Shown: positions 26,586 through 35,455 of the stretch, one piece after another
Numbering within the stretch: position 1 is the stretch's first letter
Layout of the letters: each line of letters begins with the position of its first letter
DNA from: JABDMH01 sp965223165
Lineage (GTDB): Bacteria; Bacteroidota; Bacteroidia; Chitinophagales; Saprospiraceae
Direction: 5' to 3'
Assembly: GCA_965223165.1 (NCBI GenBank)
Contig: CBDCVQ010000020.1
Span: forward strand, 744,001 to 808,000
DNA: 64,000 nucleotides
The notes under the pieces: model-generated
Databases searched by the model: none
Told to the model about the DNA's origin: nothing
The model's input: the letters and a program-made list of their open reading frames with translations, nothing else
Position numbers and translations under genes: made by a program

Positions 26586-27788
26586 ATGCATATCGATTAT
26601 ACGGGTAAGAAGGTGCTGATGCGCGTCGATTTTAATGTACCCTTGAGCGAAGACTTCGAGATCACGGATGATACACGGATCCGGCGAGCCCTTCCTACCA
26701 TCAATCACGTACTGGATGGCGGAGGGGCGGTCATCTTGATGTCTCACCTGGGTCGCCCGCAGAAGAAGAAGCTGCCCTCCGGAGACCTGGATGTAGATCG
26801 ATTTAGCCTCAGGCATTTGGTGGTCCGTCTATCGACATTGCTGGACCGCCCTGTGCAGTTTGCCAAAGACACGATCGGTCCGGATGCCAAGGCCAAGAGC
26901 CAAGCACTGAAGCCAGGCCAGGTCTTATTGCTCGAAAACACCCGTTTTGACCCGGGAGAGTCCAAGGGTGCCGAAGAGCTGGGCAAGGGCATGGCCGGAC
27001 TCGCAGATGTGTATGTCAATGATGCGTTTGGCACAGCACACCGGGCACATGCGTCCACCACAACGGTTGCGCAGTTCTTTGGCGAAGGAGAGAAGGAGTT
27101 TGGGTTTCTTATGCAAAACGAAATCACCCATGCCGACCGCGTGCTGCTGGATCCTCCCCGCCCCTTAGCTGCGATCGTAGGTGGGGCCAAGGTCTCGGAC
27201 AAGATCTTGTTGTTGGAGCGGATGCTGGATTTCGTGGATACATTGATCGTAGGGGGAGGCATGGCATTCACCTTTATCAAGGCCTGTGGAGGCAAGATTG
27301 GTCAGTCGCTGGTAGAAAACGATCAGTTGGATTTGGCGATGGCACTACTGAACAAATCCAAGGCCAACGAAGTACAACTACTCCTGCCCGCCGATGTAGT
27401 CGTGGCAGATGCATTTGCACCCACGGCGCAAACCAAGATCTGTCCCAGCGATGAAATCGAAGATGGTTGGATGGGCCTGGACATCGGTCCCGAGGCCATT
27501 CGCGTCTTCACGGAGGCCATTGAAGATTCCAATTGCATCTTGTGGAATGGTCCGATGGGTGTATTCGAGATGGAAGCCTTTGCCAATGGCACGCGACAGA
27601 TCGCAAAGGCAGTAGCTCAAAGCACGAGTCGTGGTGCCTTCTCACTGGTAGGTGGGGGCGATTCTGTGGCGGCCATCACACAGATGGATCTGGCCGATCA
27701 GGTGAGTTTTGTTTCTACGGGAGGAGGAGCGATGCTAGAGTACTTGGAGGGTAAGGAGCTTCCGGGCATTAAGGCCATGCGCCGATAG
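26586..27788 (+). CDS. pgk: Phosphoglycerate kinase
   Basis: The 400-residue glycolytic enzyme catalyses ATP formation from 1,3-bisphosphoglycerate. The start at ATG 26586 gives the family N-terminus (DYTGKKVLMRVDFNVPL); an upstream in-frame ATG at 26499 would add an unrelated tail. Visible signatures: RIRRALPTINHVL, SHLGRP, LLENTRFDPGE, VNDAFGTAHRAHAST, AIVGGAKVSDKI, GGGMAFTF, LPADVVVA, WNGPMGVFE and the C-terminal GGGDSVAAI, FVSTGGGAMLE. All substrate and nucleotide motifs are intact. It ends 3 bp from the end of the convergent coiled-coil gene. Confidence 0.98.
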   Translation: MHIDYTGKKVLMRVDFNVPLSEDFEITDDTRIRRALPTINHVLDGGGAVILMSHLGRPQKKKLPSGDLDVDRFSLRHLVVRLSTLLDRPVQFAKDTIGPDAKAKSQALKPGQVLLLENTRFDPGESKGAEELGKGMAGLADVYVNDAFGTAHRAHASTTTVAQFFGEGEKEFGFLMQNEITHADRVLLDPPRPLAAIVGGAKVSDKILLLERMLDFVDTLIVGGGMAFTFIKACGGKIGQSLVENDQLDLAMALLNKSKANEVQLLLPADVVVADAFAPTAQTKICPSDEIEDGWMGLDIGPEAIRVFTEAIEDSNCILWNGPMGVFEMEAFANGTRQIAKAVAQSTSRGAFSLVGGGDSVAAITQMDLADQVSFVSTGGGAMLEYLEGKELPGIKAMRR

Positions 27789-27791
27789 GCT

Positions 27792-29111
27792 CTATTCTTC
27801 CTCGGTCAGGTCTTCGATCACCTTCTCCACTTTGCTTTCGATGACAGCTGCCACGGCTTTGATGGTGTCAACGACATCTTCCAGACCCGACTCCAGGCTT
27901 TCCGCCAGGCTCACTTCCGGGTGGGACTTGGTGATGCTCTGGGCCGCCTTTTGAAGGGCCTCATTGCCCTCCCGGGCCAATTGCGCTTCTTTGATCTCCC
28001 GGGCGATTTTCTCTTTGATGGCGCTCTTCACCTGCTCGACCTCCTCTGACTCTTTGCGCTGTTCTTCTTTCTGCCGCAGCACCTCCAGCTTTCTTTCCAG
28101 CTCCGCCTGTGTCTTCTTCATCTCCACCAGCTTGTCTTCCTTGGAGATGATGCGCTCCTCAATCATTTTGGTCTTGGCCGCGCGAATCTGTGCTTCCAGA
28201 GATCCCTCGGCATCTTCGATCTTCTGATTTTGAAACTGCAGGTCATCTCGGTCCCGCTTTATGCTGCGCTCCATCTTTTGGATGGCCTGGATCAGCCCAT
28301 CGTACCGTCTTTGCACTCGCTCCTGCGAGTTAGATCGTCGACTGGATCCCGGTCCAAATTTTTTCTCCTTGACCTGCTTAAAGAGTCCGTCCAGTTTCTT
28401 CCATATCTGTGATCGGTGATCCCGGGTAAACTTGGTGTCCCGAAAGGACTTCTGAATTTCCTTCAGCTCTTGAAAAATGGGCTGGAGACTAAGGCCTTCC
28501 TCGATCTTCTTTTCAATGGCCTCAAGTTTCTCGCGGAAGGCCTGTGCATGCCGTTCGGACACTTGATGAAACTCCTGGTCCAACTCCTTGCGCATCCGCT
28601 TGAGATCAGCAAACAGCTCATTGGTACTTTCACGGATTGCGCGCGAATGATCTCTAAACAGATTGCGCTCCCGCACCTGCTCCTGGACCTTCGCCCAAAA
28701 ACCCTTGAGGTCTTCCCATATCACGCTGTCAAATCGGGACAGTCCTGCTATCTTTTCCCGTAGCTCGGCCAGTTCTTCTTTATAGGTTTGAAAGAGCTTG
28801 GAGGAGAGCACGATAAAGTGCCATTCGGTCTGGGCTCGCTTGAGGATATCTTCTCGATCGACGGAATATCCTTCCGGGATCATGGGCTCGCTAATGCTCA
28901 ACGGGCGTTCTACATGCTTGTGATTTTCGGGAAACTCGAGATCCTGACCTACTCGCCATTGCTGATGCATCTTGGTAACAAACTCTTCCGTGGTTTCACC
29001 CTGGGGAAATATGTAGACGTCGATATTGTTTGCAACCTCATTAAGCTTAATTCCTATCAGTACCTTTTCGTCTAGATCGTCCTTGCCCCAAAATACAAGT
29101 CTTGTTCTCAT
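27792..29111 (-). CDS. Coiled-coil protein of unknown function
   Basis: The 439-residue product has no signal peptide. Residues about 1-95 are a compact alpha/beta-looking region (RLVFWGKDDLDEKVLIGIKL, VDVYIFPQGET), and about 95-405 are almost continuous charged helix with heptads (RKELDQEFHQVSERHAQAF, KKTQAELERKLEVLRQKEE). The acidic C-terminus is rich in VEKVIEDLTEEE. Parts recall DUF349-type helical repeats (EDLKGFWAKVQEQV, SQIWKKLDGLFKQVKEKKF), where short bundles contain conserved tryptophans. I do not recognise a named family with confidence. Its gene ends against pgk and stands alone otherwise. Confidence 0.75.
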   Translation of the reverse strand: MRTRLVFWGKDDLDEKVLIGIKLNEVANNIDVYIFPQGETTEEFVTKMHQQWRVGQDLEFPENHKHVERPLSISEPMIPEGYSVDREDILKRAQTEWHFIVLSSKLFQTYKEELAELREKIAGLSRFDSVIWEDLKGFWAKVQEQVRERNLFRDHSRAIRESTNELFADLKRMRKELDQEFHQVSERHAQAFREKLEAIEKKIEEGLSLQPIFQELKEIQKSFRDTKFTRDHRSQIWKKLDGLFKQVKEKKFGPGSSRRSNSQERVQRRYDGLIQAIQKMERSIKRDRDDLQFQNQKIEDAEGSLEAQIRAAKTKMIEERIISKEDKLVEMKKTQAELERKLEVLRQKEEQRKESEEVEQVKSAIKEKIAREIKEAQLAREGNEALQKAAQSITKSHPEVSLAESLESGLEDVVDTIKAVAAVIESKVEKVIEDLTEEE

Positions 29112-29198
29112 GTGATACAGTTTTCATCAACTCCGATATTACAGTGGTGGTAATCAGGATTAGATGATAAGTTACACCAATCAACAATAAGATACAAG

Positions 29199-30191
29199 TT
29201 ACAGCAGGCCCTGATCCCTTAGATACTCAGCTATTTGCACAGCATTTGTGGCTGCTCCCTTTCTCAGATTGTCGGCCACTACCCAGAGGTTGAGTCCGTT
29301 TTCGACAGAGTCATCTCGTCGTATACGACCGACAAATACCTCGTCCTTGTTTTTGGCTGCGAGCGGGGTGGGATACACGTTTTTGCTCACCTCATCCAGC
29401 ACGACAAGTCCGGACGTATTTGATAGAATTTCGCGTACTTCTTCGATCTCAAATGGCCGTTCAAATTCGATATTGATGGATTCGGAGTGACCTCCATCTA
29501 CCGGTACGCGCACCGCGGTAGCGGTAATGCGGATATTGTCATCGCCCATGATCTTGCGGGTCTCGTGGACGAGCTTCATTTCCTCCTTCGTATAGTCATT
29601 GTCGAGGAAAATGTCGCAGTGGGGCAGGCAGTTTTCAAAGATCGGATGGGGATAGGCGGGGTCCTCTACCGGCTCGCTAGCCAGCTCCGCCTGATATTGC
29701 TTGACGGCAGGCACGCCCGTCCCGGTGTAGCTCTGGTAGGTGGAGATCACCAGGCGCTTGATGCCATACTTTCGGTGCAAAGGGGCAATGGCTACCACCA
29801 TCTGTATCGTGGAGCAATTGGGGTTGGCGATGATCTTATCATTGGCGCTCAGTACGTCCGCATTCACTTCGGGCACGACCAGCTTTTTGTCCGGATCCAT
29901 GCGCCATGCCGATGAGTTGTCGATCACGGTGGTGCCGACTTTCGCAAACCTGGGTGCCCAGTCTCTAGATACCGATGCACCCGCCGAAAAGATGGCCACA
30001 TCCGGTTTGCGTTCGACCGCTTCCTCGAGTCCGATGATGGCGTGATGCTCTCCCGCAAAAGAGACGGTCTTGCCCACCGACCTGGCTGAAGCGACAGGAA
30101 TAAACTCATCCATCTGAAAATCGCTCTCATGCAAGACCTCTCGCATGACTCGACCAACGAGTCCAGTGACTCCTACAACTGCTATTTTCAT
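29199..30191 (-). CDS. asd: Aspartate-semialdehyde dehydrogenase
   Basis: A 330-residue enzyme reducing aspartyl phosphate to aspartate semialdehyde on the route to lysine/diaminopimelate, methionine and threonine. The NADP-binding loop is GVTGLVGRVM (7-16), the active-site cysteine C126 is in NPNCSTIQMV, and the histidine general base lies in GGHSESINIEF. SGxV-type and VPEVN motifs are also present. Length is normal. It starts 73 bp from the divergent lamin-tail gene, so the two share an upstream region. Confidence 0.97.
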   Translation of the reverse strand: MKIAVVGVTGLVGRVMREVLHESDFQMDEFIPVASARSVGKTVSFAGEHHAIIGLEEAVERKPDVAIFSAGASVSRDWAPRFAKVGTTVIDNSSAWRMDPDKKLVVPEVNADVLSANDKIIANPNCSTIQMVVAIAPLHRKYGIKRLVISTYQSYTGTGVPAVKQYQAELASEPVEDPAYPHPIFENCLPHCDIFLDNDYTKEEMKLVHETRKIMGDDNIRITATAVRVPVDGGHSESINIEFERPFEIEEVREILSNTSGLVVLDEVSKNVYPTPLAAKNKDEVFVGRIRRDDSVENGLNLWVVADNLRKGAATNAVQIAEYLRDQGLL

Positions 30192-30263
30192 TCGTTTCAG
30201 ATTTGTCCTGGTTTTTGGGTCTGTAAAGATAATTTCAAATGCGAATTAGTACTATTTTTCGGC

Positions 30264-32030
30264 ATGAAAGGCGCCCTGTTGCTACTCCTCGTGATTTGTC
30301 TCGGCGGCTCACATTCCAACGACCACCGCCCACCGTTGCCTCCAGTGACGGGCAACGAAGGGTCACGGTCCCGTGTCTCTACCAGCTCCACCTTGCAACC
30401 GCACGATCTCCTGATCAACGAAGTGTACGACGATCCGACACCTTCCCATGGACTCCCCCCGTACGAGTATCTGGAGATCGCCGTGCGGAGTCCCGATGCC
30501 GTGTCACTGGATGGGGTCCAATTGTACAATGGTGGCAAAATTGCTGATTTCCCAGCGATCATGGCTGCCGCACATGACTACCTCATTGTGTGCCACCAAG
30601 ATCACATCGCTGCCTTCGAGGCCTTGGGTACCACCATCGGATTGAAGGATTTTCCCCGACTGGTCAACGGGGGCAATGATCTGATGCTGCTCTCCACCGA
30701 AGGTCTGATCCTGCACCGCCTGTCGTACGACGATGGCTGGTATGGCGACAAGAGCAAGTCGGAGGGTGGTTGGTCGCTAGAGATGATCAATGCCAATGAC
30801 CCCTGTGCGCTGGCAGACAACTGGCTGGCTGCCACGGACCTCGGAGGCGGTACGCCGGGGCGGTCCAACAGCGTCTCCGACCCAACTCGATCCTTCGAGC
30901 CGCTGCAAGTCAGCGCTTTGGTGCCTCAAGACGACCAGCGCATTTCGGTCACTTTCACCAAGATCCTGTCGGAGGCGATACCTGTAGAAGCCAATCTCGA
31001 AGGCGGGACCAGCCAGGTATTAGCCGCACAAGTGGATGAGTTGCCCGGGCATGTACTCCAGCTGCACGTGGATCCACCCTTGCTACCCAGTATTCCCTAC
31101 CGCTTGCATCTAAACGGGTTGACCGATTGCTCGGGGCAAGCCTACGATACGATTTTGCCCTTCGTCCTCCCCGAAATCGCCCAGCCCGGAGACCTGGTGA
31201 TCAACGAGATCCTCTTTAATCCGGAAGTCGGGGGAAGCGACTACATCGAGATATTCAACCCCTCACAAAAGACCTTTCGCCTGCAGGACCTGCTCCTGGC
31301 CAACGACCAGACGAGCACTCAGCAAGTGCACCCGGTGAAATCATCCCATGTGGTGCCTCCCCAGTCCTACATCGTCCTAACGGAGGACCCGCAATATCTA
31401 AAATCGCGATATGGATTGGTGACATCCACCTGGCTTTTTGAGGCAGCGCTGCCCAACTGGCCGGATAAATTTGGCAATGTGACGCTAGCCACCCGAACCA
31501 CCACCGGCACCGAAGTGCTGGACGCCCTAAACTACGAAGAGTCGTTTCATTCGGCCCTCCTGCGCGTGCCTGACGGCGTCAGCCTCGAACGCATTCGCGT
31601 GGATGGTCTCAGCCAAGACCGAAACAATTGGCACAGCGCCTCTGCCGCCAGCGGATATGGTACTCCGACAGGGCCAAACAGTCAAGCACGGTCAGGGTTG
31701 GGGCAAGCGGAGCAAACCTTCACGGTACGGCCCACTACGTTCTCACCCGACGGTGATGGCTTTGACGACTTTCTGGTGGTGAGCTATTCCGATCTAGCCC
31801 CGGGGACCAGCGCCCGCATCCAATTGTACGATGCGACCGGTCGGATGGTCAAGCTGCTGGCCAACAATCTCCATCTTCCCACGCAGGGCCAGCTCAAGTG
31901 GGATGGCGATACCGATGATGGCCGCAAAGCCCCCATCGGGATCTATACGCTGCTCATTGAGCTTTTTGCAGCAGAAGGACTCACTTCACGGATGCGGGAG
32001 ACCTGTATCGTAGCCGGAAAAATGGAATGA
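30264..32030 (+). CDS. Secreted protein with two lamin-tail (LTD) domains
   Basis: ATG 30264 opens a signal peptide (KGALLLLLVICLGG); the frame extends upstream but into the divergent asd start. The 588-residue product has LTD domains at about residues 48-165 (LLINEVYDDP, YEYLEI, GVQLYNGG) and 308-430 (LVINEILFNPEVGG, DYIEIFNP). A C-terminal FlgD/gliding-like domain (about 485-588) begins RPTTFSPDGDGFDD and includes IQLYDATGRMV and DGRKAPIGIY. LTD proteins in Bacteroidota are surface or periplasmic, often beside nucleases. Its stop overlaps the start of the next gene (ATGA), which implies coupling with the EEP-fold protein. Confidence 0.88.
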   Translation: MKGALLLLLVICLGGSHSNDHRPPLPPVTGNEGSRSRVSTSSTLQPHDLLINEVYDDPTPSHGLPPYEYLEIAVRSPDAVSLDGVQLYNGGKIADFPAIMAAAHDYLIVCHQDHIAAFEALGTTIGLKDFPRLVNGGNDLMLLSTEGLILHRLSYDDGWYGDKSKSEGGWSLEMINANDPCALADNWLAATDLGGGTPGRSNSVSDPTRSFEPLQVSALVPQDDQRISVTFTKILSEAIPVEANLEGGTSQVLAAQVDELPGHVLQLHVDPPLLPSIPYRLHLNGLTDCSGQAYDTILPFVLPEIAQPGDLVINEILFNPEVGGSDYIEIFNPSQKTFRLQDLLLANDQTSTQQVHPVKSSHVVPPQSYIVLTEDPQYLKSRYGLVTSTWLFEAALPNWPDKFGNVTLATRTTTGTEVLDALNYEESFHSALLRVPDGVSLERIRVDGLSQDRNNWHSASAASGYGTPTGPNSQARSGLGQAEQTFTVRPTTFSPDGDGFDDFLVVSYSDLAPGTSARIQLYDATGRMVKLLANNLHLPTQGQLKWDGDTDDGRKAPIGIYTLLIELFAAEGLTSRMRETCIVAGKME

Positions 32031-32980
32031 TGCGAGGACGTACGAGCGCTAGATCATTGTTTGCCCATCCATGGGTAGCTTATCCCATTTTGGCGAGCAT
32101 GGTGGTGCTGACGTTGATCTGTATGGAGCCGCCCAACATCCTACTCTTAAAGCGGATCGCAGCCCGGTCCACCCAGATCATGTTGCTTTTTCTGGCCAGC
32201 GGCATTTTCTTTCTGATCATGGACGAGCGCAGGCTGCTGTATACCGCCTTTGCCTGTGCCGCTGCGCTTTGCCTTTACTTCAAATGGGCCGCCAACATCA
32301 GCCTTGGTGCCCCGGTGAAAACCTCCGAACCAAGTTTTCTGATGGCCCATTGCAACACCTCCGACCTAGCCGACTATGAGGTAGCCTTGGCATCTTTGCT
32401 TGACCGCGACCCCGATGTCATTTCGTTTCTGGAGATTACTCCGGGCTGGGATCAGCTCCTCCAGGCATATCTTTCGGAGAGATATCCGCATCAGGTGATC
32501 AACACCCGCATCGACTTTCTGGGCGGAGGCCTATTTTCCAAATTCCCGATCGAGGCTGCAGACACCCTCTTTTACGAGGAGGTCCCCAACCTCAGTGTCG
32601 ACATCCGGATCGGCGAGCAGCACAAGGTGCGAGTAATCACCTCAAATACCAATCCGCCGCTCTTTCGTCGATCGTTTGTACAACTGAGAGATCAACTAGA
32701 TGTACTGGCCGGGACGGCGCTGCGATCCAATCACCCCGTGATCACCATGGGCAACTACAATCTGGATCAGTTTGCCGACGAGCTCCAGGACTTTCGGGCC
32801 AAGGCCAAACTAGATGACAGCCGCAAATCCATGTCTCCTTCCCTCAATCCACCCACCAACCACATCTTCTACAGTGATATGCTGGAGTGCCTGGAGTTTG
32901 CAAATTTGTATGACAAAGGATCGAAGCGCATCGGAATCTATGGCGAGTACCAATTCAAAGCCACCCCGTTGGTGGAATAG
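32027..32980 (+). CDS. Membrane EEP-fold (endonuclease/exonuclease/phosphatase-like) protein, catalytic residues lost
   Basis: A 317-residue protein with two or three N-terminal membrane segments (about residues 15-34, 46-64, 70-86) and an extracytoplasmic EEP domain. The fold is evident from AHCNT (normal Asn), DVISFLEITP (normal Glu), GGLFSKFPI and NHIFYSDMLECLEF. Yet other catalytic positions differ: the HxxPP segment reads SNTNPP, GDFN reads GNYN, (D)HIF reads NHIF, and the final SDH reads SKR. Loss of both aspartates and the histidines suggests a pseudoenzyme, perhaps binding rather than hydrolysing. It is coupled by a 4-bp overlap to the LTD gene and overlaps dgkA by 41 bp. Confidence 0.85.
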   Translation: MMRGRTSARSLFAHPWVAYPILASMVVLTLICMEPPNILLLKRIAARSTQIMLLFLASGIFFLIMDERRLLYTAFACAAALCLYFKWAANISLGAPVKTSEPSFLMAHCNTSDLADYEVALASLLDRDPDVISFLEITPGWDQLLQAYLSERYPHQVINTRIDFLGGGLFSKFPIEAADTLFYEEVPNLSVDIRIGEQHKVRVITSNTNPPLFRRSFVQLRDQLDVLAGTALRSNHPVITMGNYNLDQFADELQDFRAKAKLDDSRKSMSPSLNPPTNHIFYSDMLECLEFANLYDKGSKRIGIYGEYQFKATPLVE

Positions 32981-33332
32981 CGAACGCAAGAGCTTTGCTG
33001 CGGCCTGGAGTGGTCTCAAGCACTTTTTCACCACCGAGCGACATGCCGTCTTTCATCTCGTATCGGCGGTCGCCGTCCTCGTGGTTGCAACATGGCTAGG
33101 GCTTTCCGCTGCAGAATGGTTGTGGATCGGAGCTGCTATCACCCTGGTACTTTGCACGGAGATCATCAACTCCGCTTTGGAGCGCGTCTGTGATTTGGTG
33201 CAACCCCTGCCAGACGATCGAGTGAAAAAGATTAAGGACCTGGCCGCCGCCGCGGTATTGGTGGCTGCCTGCTTTGCCTTGTTGACAGCCGGTGTGATTC
33301 TGCTGCCAAAGCTGGTGGATCTACTAAAGTAG
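32940..33332 (+). CDS. dgkA: Diacylglycerol kinase / undecaprenol kinase family membrane protein
   Basis: The ATG at 32940, inside the end of the EEP gene, gives a 130-residue product. It has three membrane helices (about 36-53, 56-72, 98-120) and the family signature CTEIINSALERVCDLV, equivalent to EIxNTAIExxxD of the prokaryotic DAGK/undecaprenol kinase family, with RHAVFHLVSAVAV before it. It phosphorylates diacylglycerol or undecaprenol at the inner membrane for lipid recycling. Bacteroidota members are usually assigned by homology only. Its 3' end overlaps the convergent phosphomutase gene (33324-33332). Confidence 0.88.
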   Translation: MASTNSKPPRWWNSERKSFAAAWSGLKHFFTTERHAVFHLVSAVAVLVVATWLGLSAAEWLWIGAAITLVLCTEIINSALERVCDLVQPLPDDRVKKIKDLAAAAVLVAACFALLTAGVILLPKLVDLLK

Positions 33333-34722
33333 GGTCGCCTTGGTCTGGTCTAGGACTTTGCGGACTTCCGCCATATCATATCCCTGGGCATAAACACGCA
33401 GGACGGGCTCGGTACCCGAGGGCCTGATCATCACCCAGGCTCCGGTATCCAGAAAGTACTTGAAGCCATCAATCGTATCCGTGCGATCGACCTTAAACTC
33501 GCCGATCGACTCAAATCCCTGCTCACATCTGGCTATAGCCGCGGTCTTCTGTGCTTCGGTCAGGTGCAGGTCGTCCCGATAGAAGTCGAAGCGGCCCACC
33601 GTCGCAAAGATCTCTTCAGTGAGCGCTTTTAGTGATTTGCCGGTCTTGGCCATGTACTCCATCAGTAGCAGCCCGGTCCAGACACCATCTCGTTCGGGGA
33701 TGTGGCCCGACACCGCAATGCCACCTGACTCTTCCCCCCCGATGAGCACGGGCTCTTGCGACATGTATTCAGCGATGTGCTTGAAGCCGATCTGCGTGGT
33801 CACATACTCCAGGCCATACGAGGATGCCAGTTTTTCCAACTTGTCCGTCACAGAAAAGGAACAGACCACCTTGCCTTCTTTCAAAACCCTTAAACTCATA
33901 CAAGTACTTGAGTAGCAGCAGCAATAATCGATGCGAGTCCACAAAGACACCGTCCTCATCATACATGCCGATGCGATCGGCATCTCCGTCATTGGCCAGT
34001 CCAAAGGTCAGCTTCGGATCGCCGGCGATGGTTTCTGAGAGGATCCGCAGATTTCGATCGATCGGCTCCGGCGCTGTGCCGAGGAACGATGGATTGTACT
34101 CGCAGTGCAGATGCGTAGCTTTAGGAAAAAGGCGCTTCATCACATTCTGCCCTGCCCCGTACATGGCGTCGTACGCCATATGCTCCTGCATCCCCGTGAC
34201 CAGATCCATATCAAAACTGGACACTATGTGATCGACGTACATGTCCTCCAGATTGACATATTCTAGTAGCCCGGTCTCCTCCAGGGCAGGGAGGGTCATC
34301 ATGCCGTAAGCCGGCGTATCGGGGATACGTGCTTCGACCTCCGCAATATCTTTGGGTACCGAGGGACCGCCATAGCTCGCTTTGAGCTTGTAGCCGTTGT
34401 AGTCGGGTGGGTTGTGGCTGGCCGTAATGACGATGCCCAGTCCTGCATTGAGTTTGGTGACACCCAAGCTGATCATGGGTGTCGACACAAAATTTGGGTC
34501 AAGAAATACCTTGATGCCTGCCTGGCAAAATACCGATGCGGTGGCGGTCGCAAACATCTTGCCCCCAAATCGGCAATCGTAACCGACGACCACGGTATCG
34601 TGCCCGTTCTCGTGCATCCATTTTGCCGCTCCTTCCGACACCCGGAGCACCCCTTCTACGGTGTATTCCTTTGCAATGATGGCCCGCCATCCGTCGGTCC
34701 CAAATTTGATTTGCCCCCCCAT
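33324..34722 (-). pseudogene. Phosphoglucomutase/phosphomannomutase family enzyme, split by a frameshift
   Basis: Two overlapping minus-strand frames together give a phosphohexomutase of about 465 residues. The first frame, from ATG 34722, has KFGTDGWRAII, VVVGYDCRFGG, the phosphoserine motif TASHNPPDYNGYK, and the metal loop DGDADRIG. The second has GKVVCSFSVTDKLEKL, the sugar-binding GGEESGG and the phosphate-binding RPSGTEP. The frames meet at 33883-33886, where a run of four A (T on the coding strand) is one base too long; removing it joins KYLYEFKG to LKEGKVV. All functional motifs survive, so a sequencing indel or a very recent mutation is more likely than old decay. It interconverts glucose-1/6-phosphate or mannose analogues. 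Confidence 0.9.
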
Positions 34723-34806
34723 GCATACTTGATTTGGCTGAGCCGGCAATATATGTAATTAGTTCTATATTAGCGACCAATCAACCCCCCTGCAAAAGGT
34801 TAGAGA

Positions 34807-35455
34807 TTGGTAGATGATTACCGCAACCGAGGCCTTCGGAAAAAGCTCGTTGCCACGATCAAGCGCAAGGGTATTCGTGACCCCCGCATCCTAGCTGCCA
34901 TCGGCAAAAATCCCCCGACATTTCTTCTTGGACAAGGCCTTTGAAGAGTGGGCTTACAAAGACGTAGCCTTTCCCATTGGCAGTGAGCAGACCATATCCC
35001 AGCCCTTTACGGTAGCCTACCAGACCGAGCTCCTCGACGTCCAATCCTCCGACAAGATCTTGGAGATCGGTACGGGCTCGGGCTATCAAGCGGCCGTCTT
35101 GTCTGAATTGGGGGCCAAAGTCTACAGTATTGAGCGACAAGCCAGCTTGTTTCAACGTACATCCAAGCTGCTTAAGCACATGGGATACGGCAGCATTCGA
35201 CTGTTTCTCAAGGACGGGATGGCTGGGCTCTCCCGGTTTGCTCCATTCCAAAAAATACTGGTGACCGCAGCCGCCAAGACGATACCTCAGGCCCTGCTCG
35301 ATCAGCTGGACGTAGGCGGCATCCTGGTGATTCCGGTAGGCACTGATGAAGTGCAAGTGATGCATCGCATCACCCGGGTCAGTACCGACGAATTCAAGAC
35401 GGAGAAGTTTGACCACTTCCGGTTCGTCCCCCTCCTGAAAGGGGTCAATAAGTAG
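34807..35455 (+). pseudogene. pcm: Protein-L-isoaspartate O-methyltransferase, frameshifted
   Basis: The SAM-dependent repair enzyme that methylates isoaspartyl residues. The N-terminal part reads VDDYRNRGLRKKLVATI and RDPRILAAIG from a likely TTG start at 34807. The remainder begins in another frame as RHFFLDKAFEEWAYKD and continues with FPIGSEQTISQPFTVA, the SAM loop LEIGTGSGYQAAVLSELG, and GGILVIPVG. The shift is at the A-run 34906-34910 (five A where four restore GKIPRHFF). The first ATG downstream of the shift (34928) would give only about 175 residues without the N-terminal helix. As with the adjacent phosphomutase, an extra A in a homopolymer is responsible. Confidence 0.9.
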
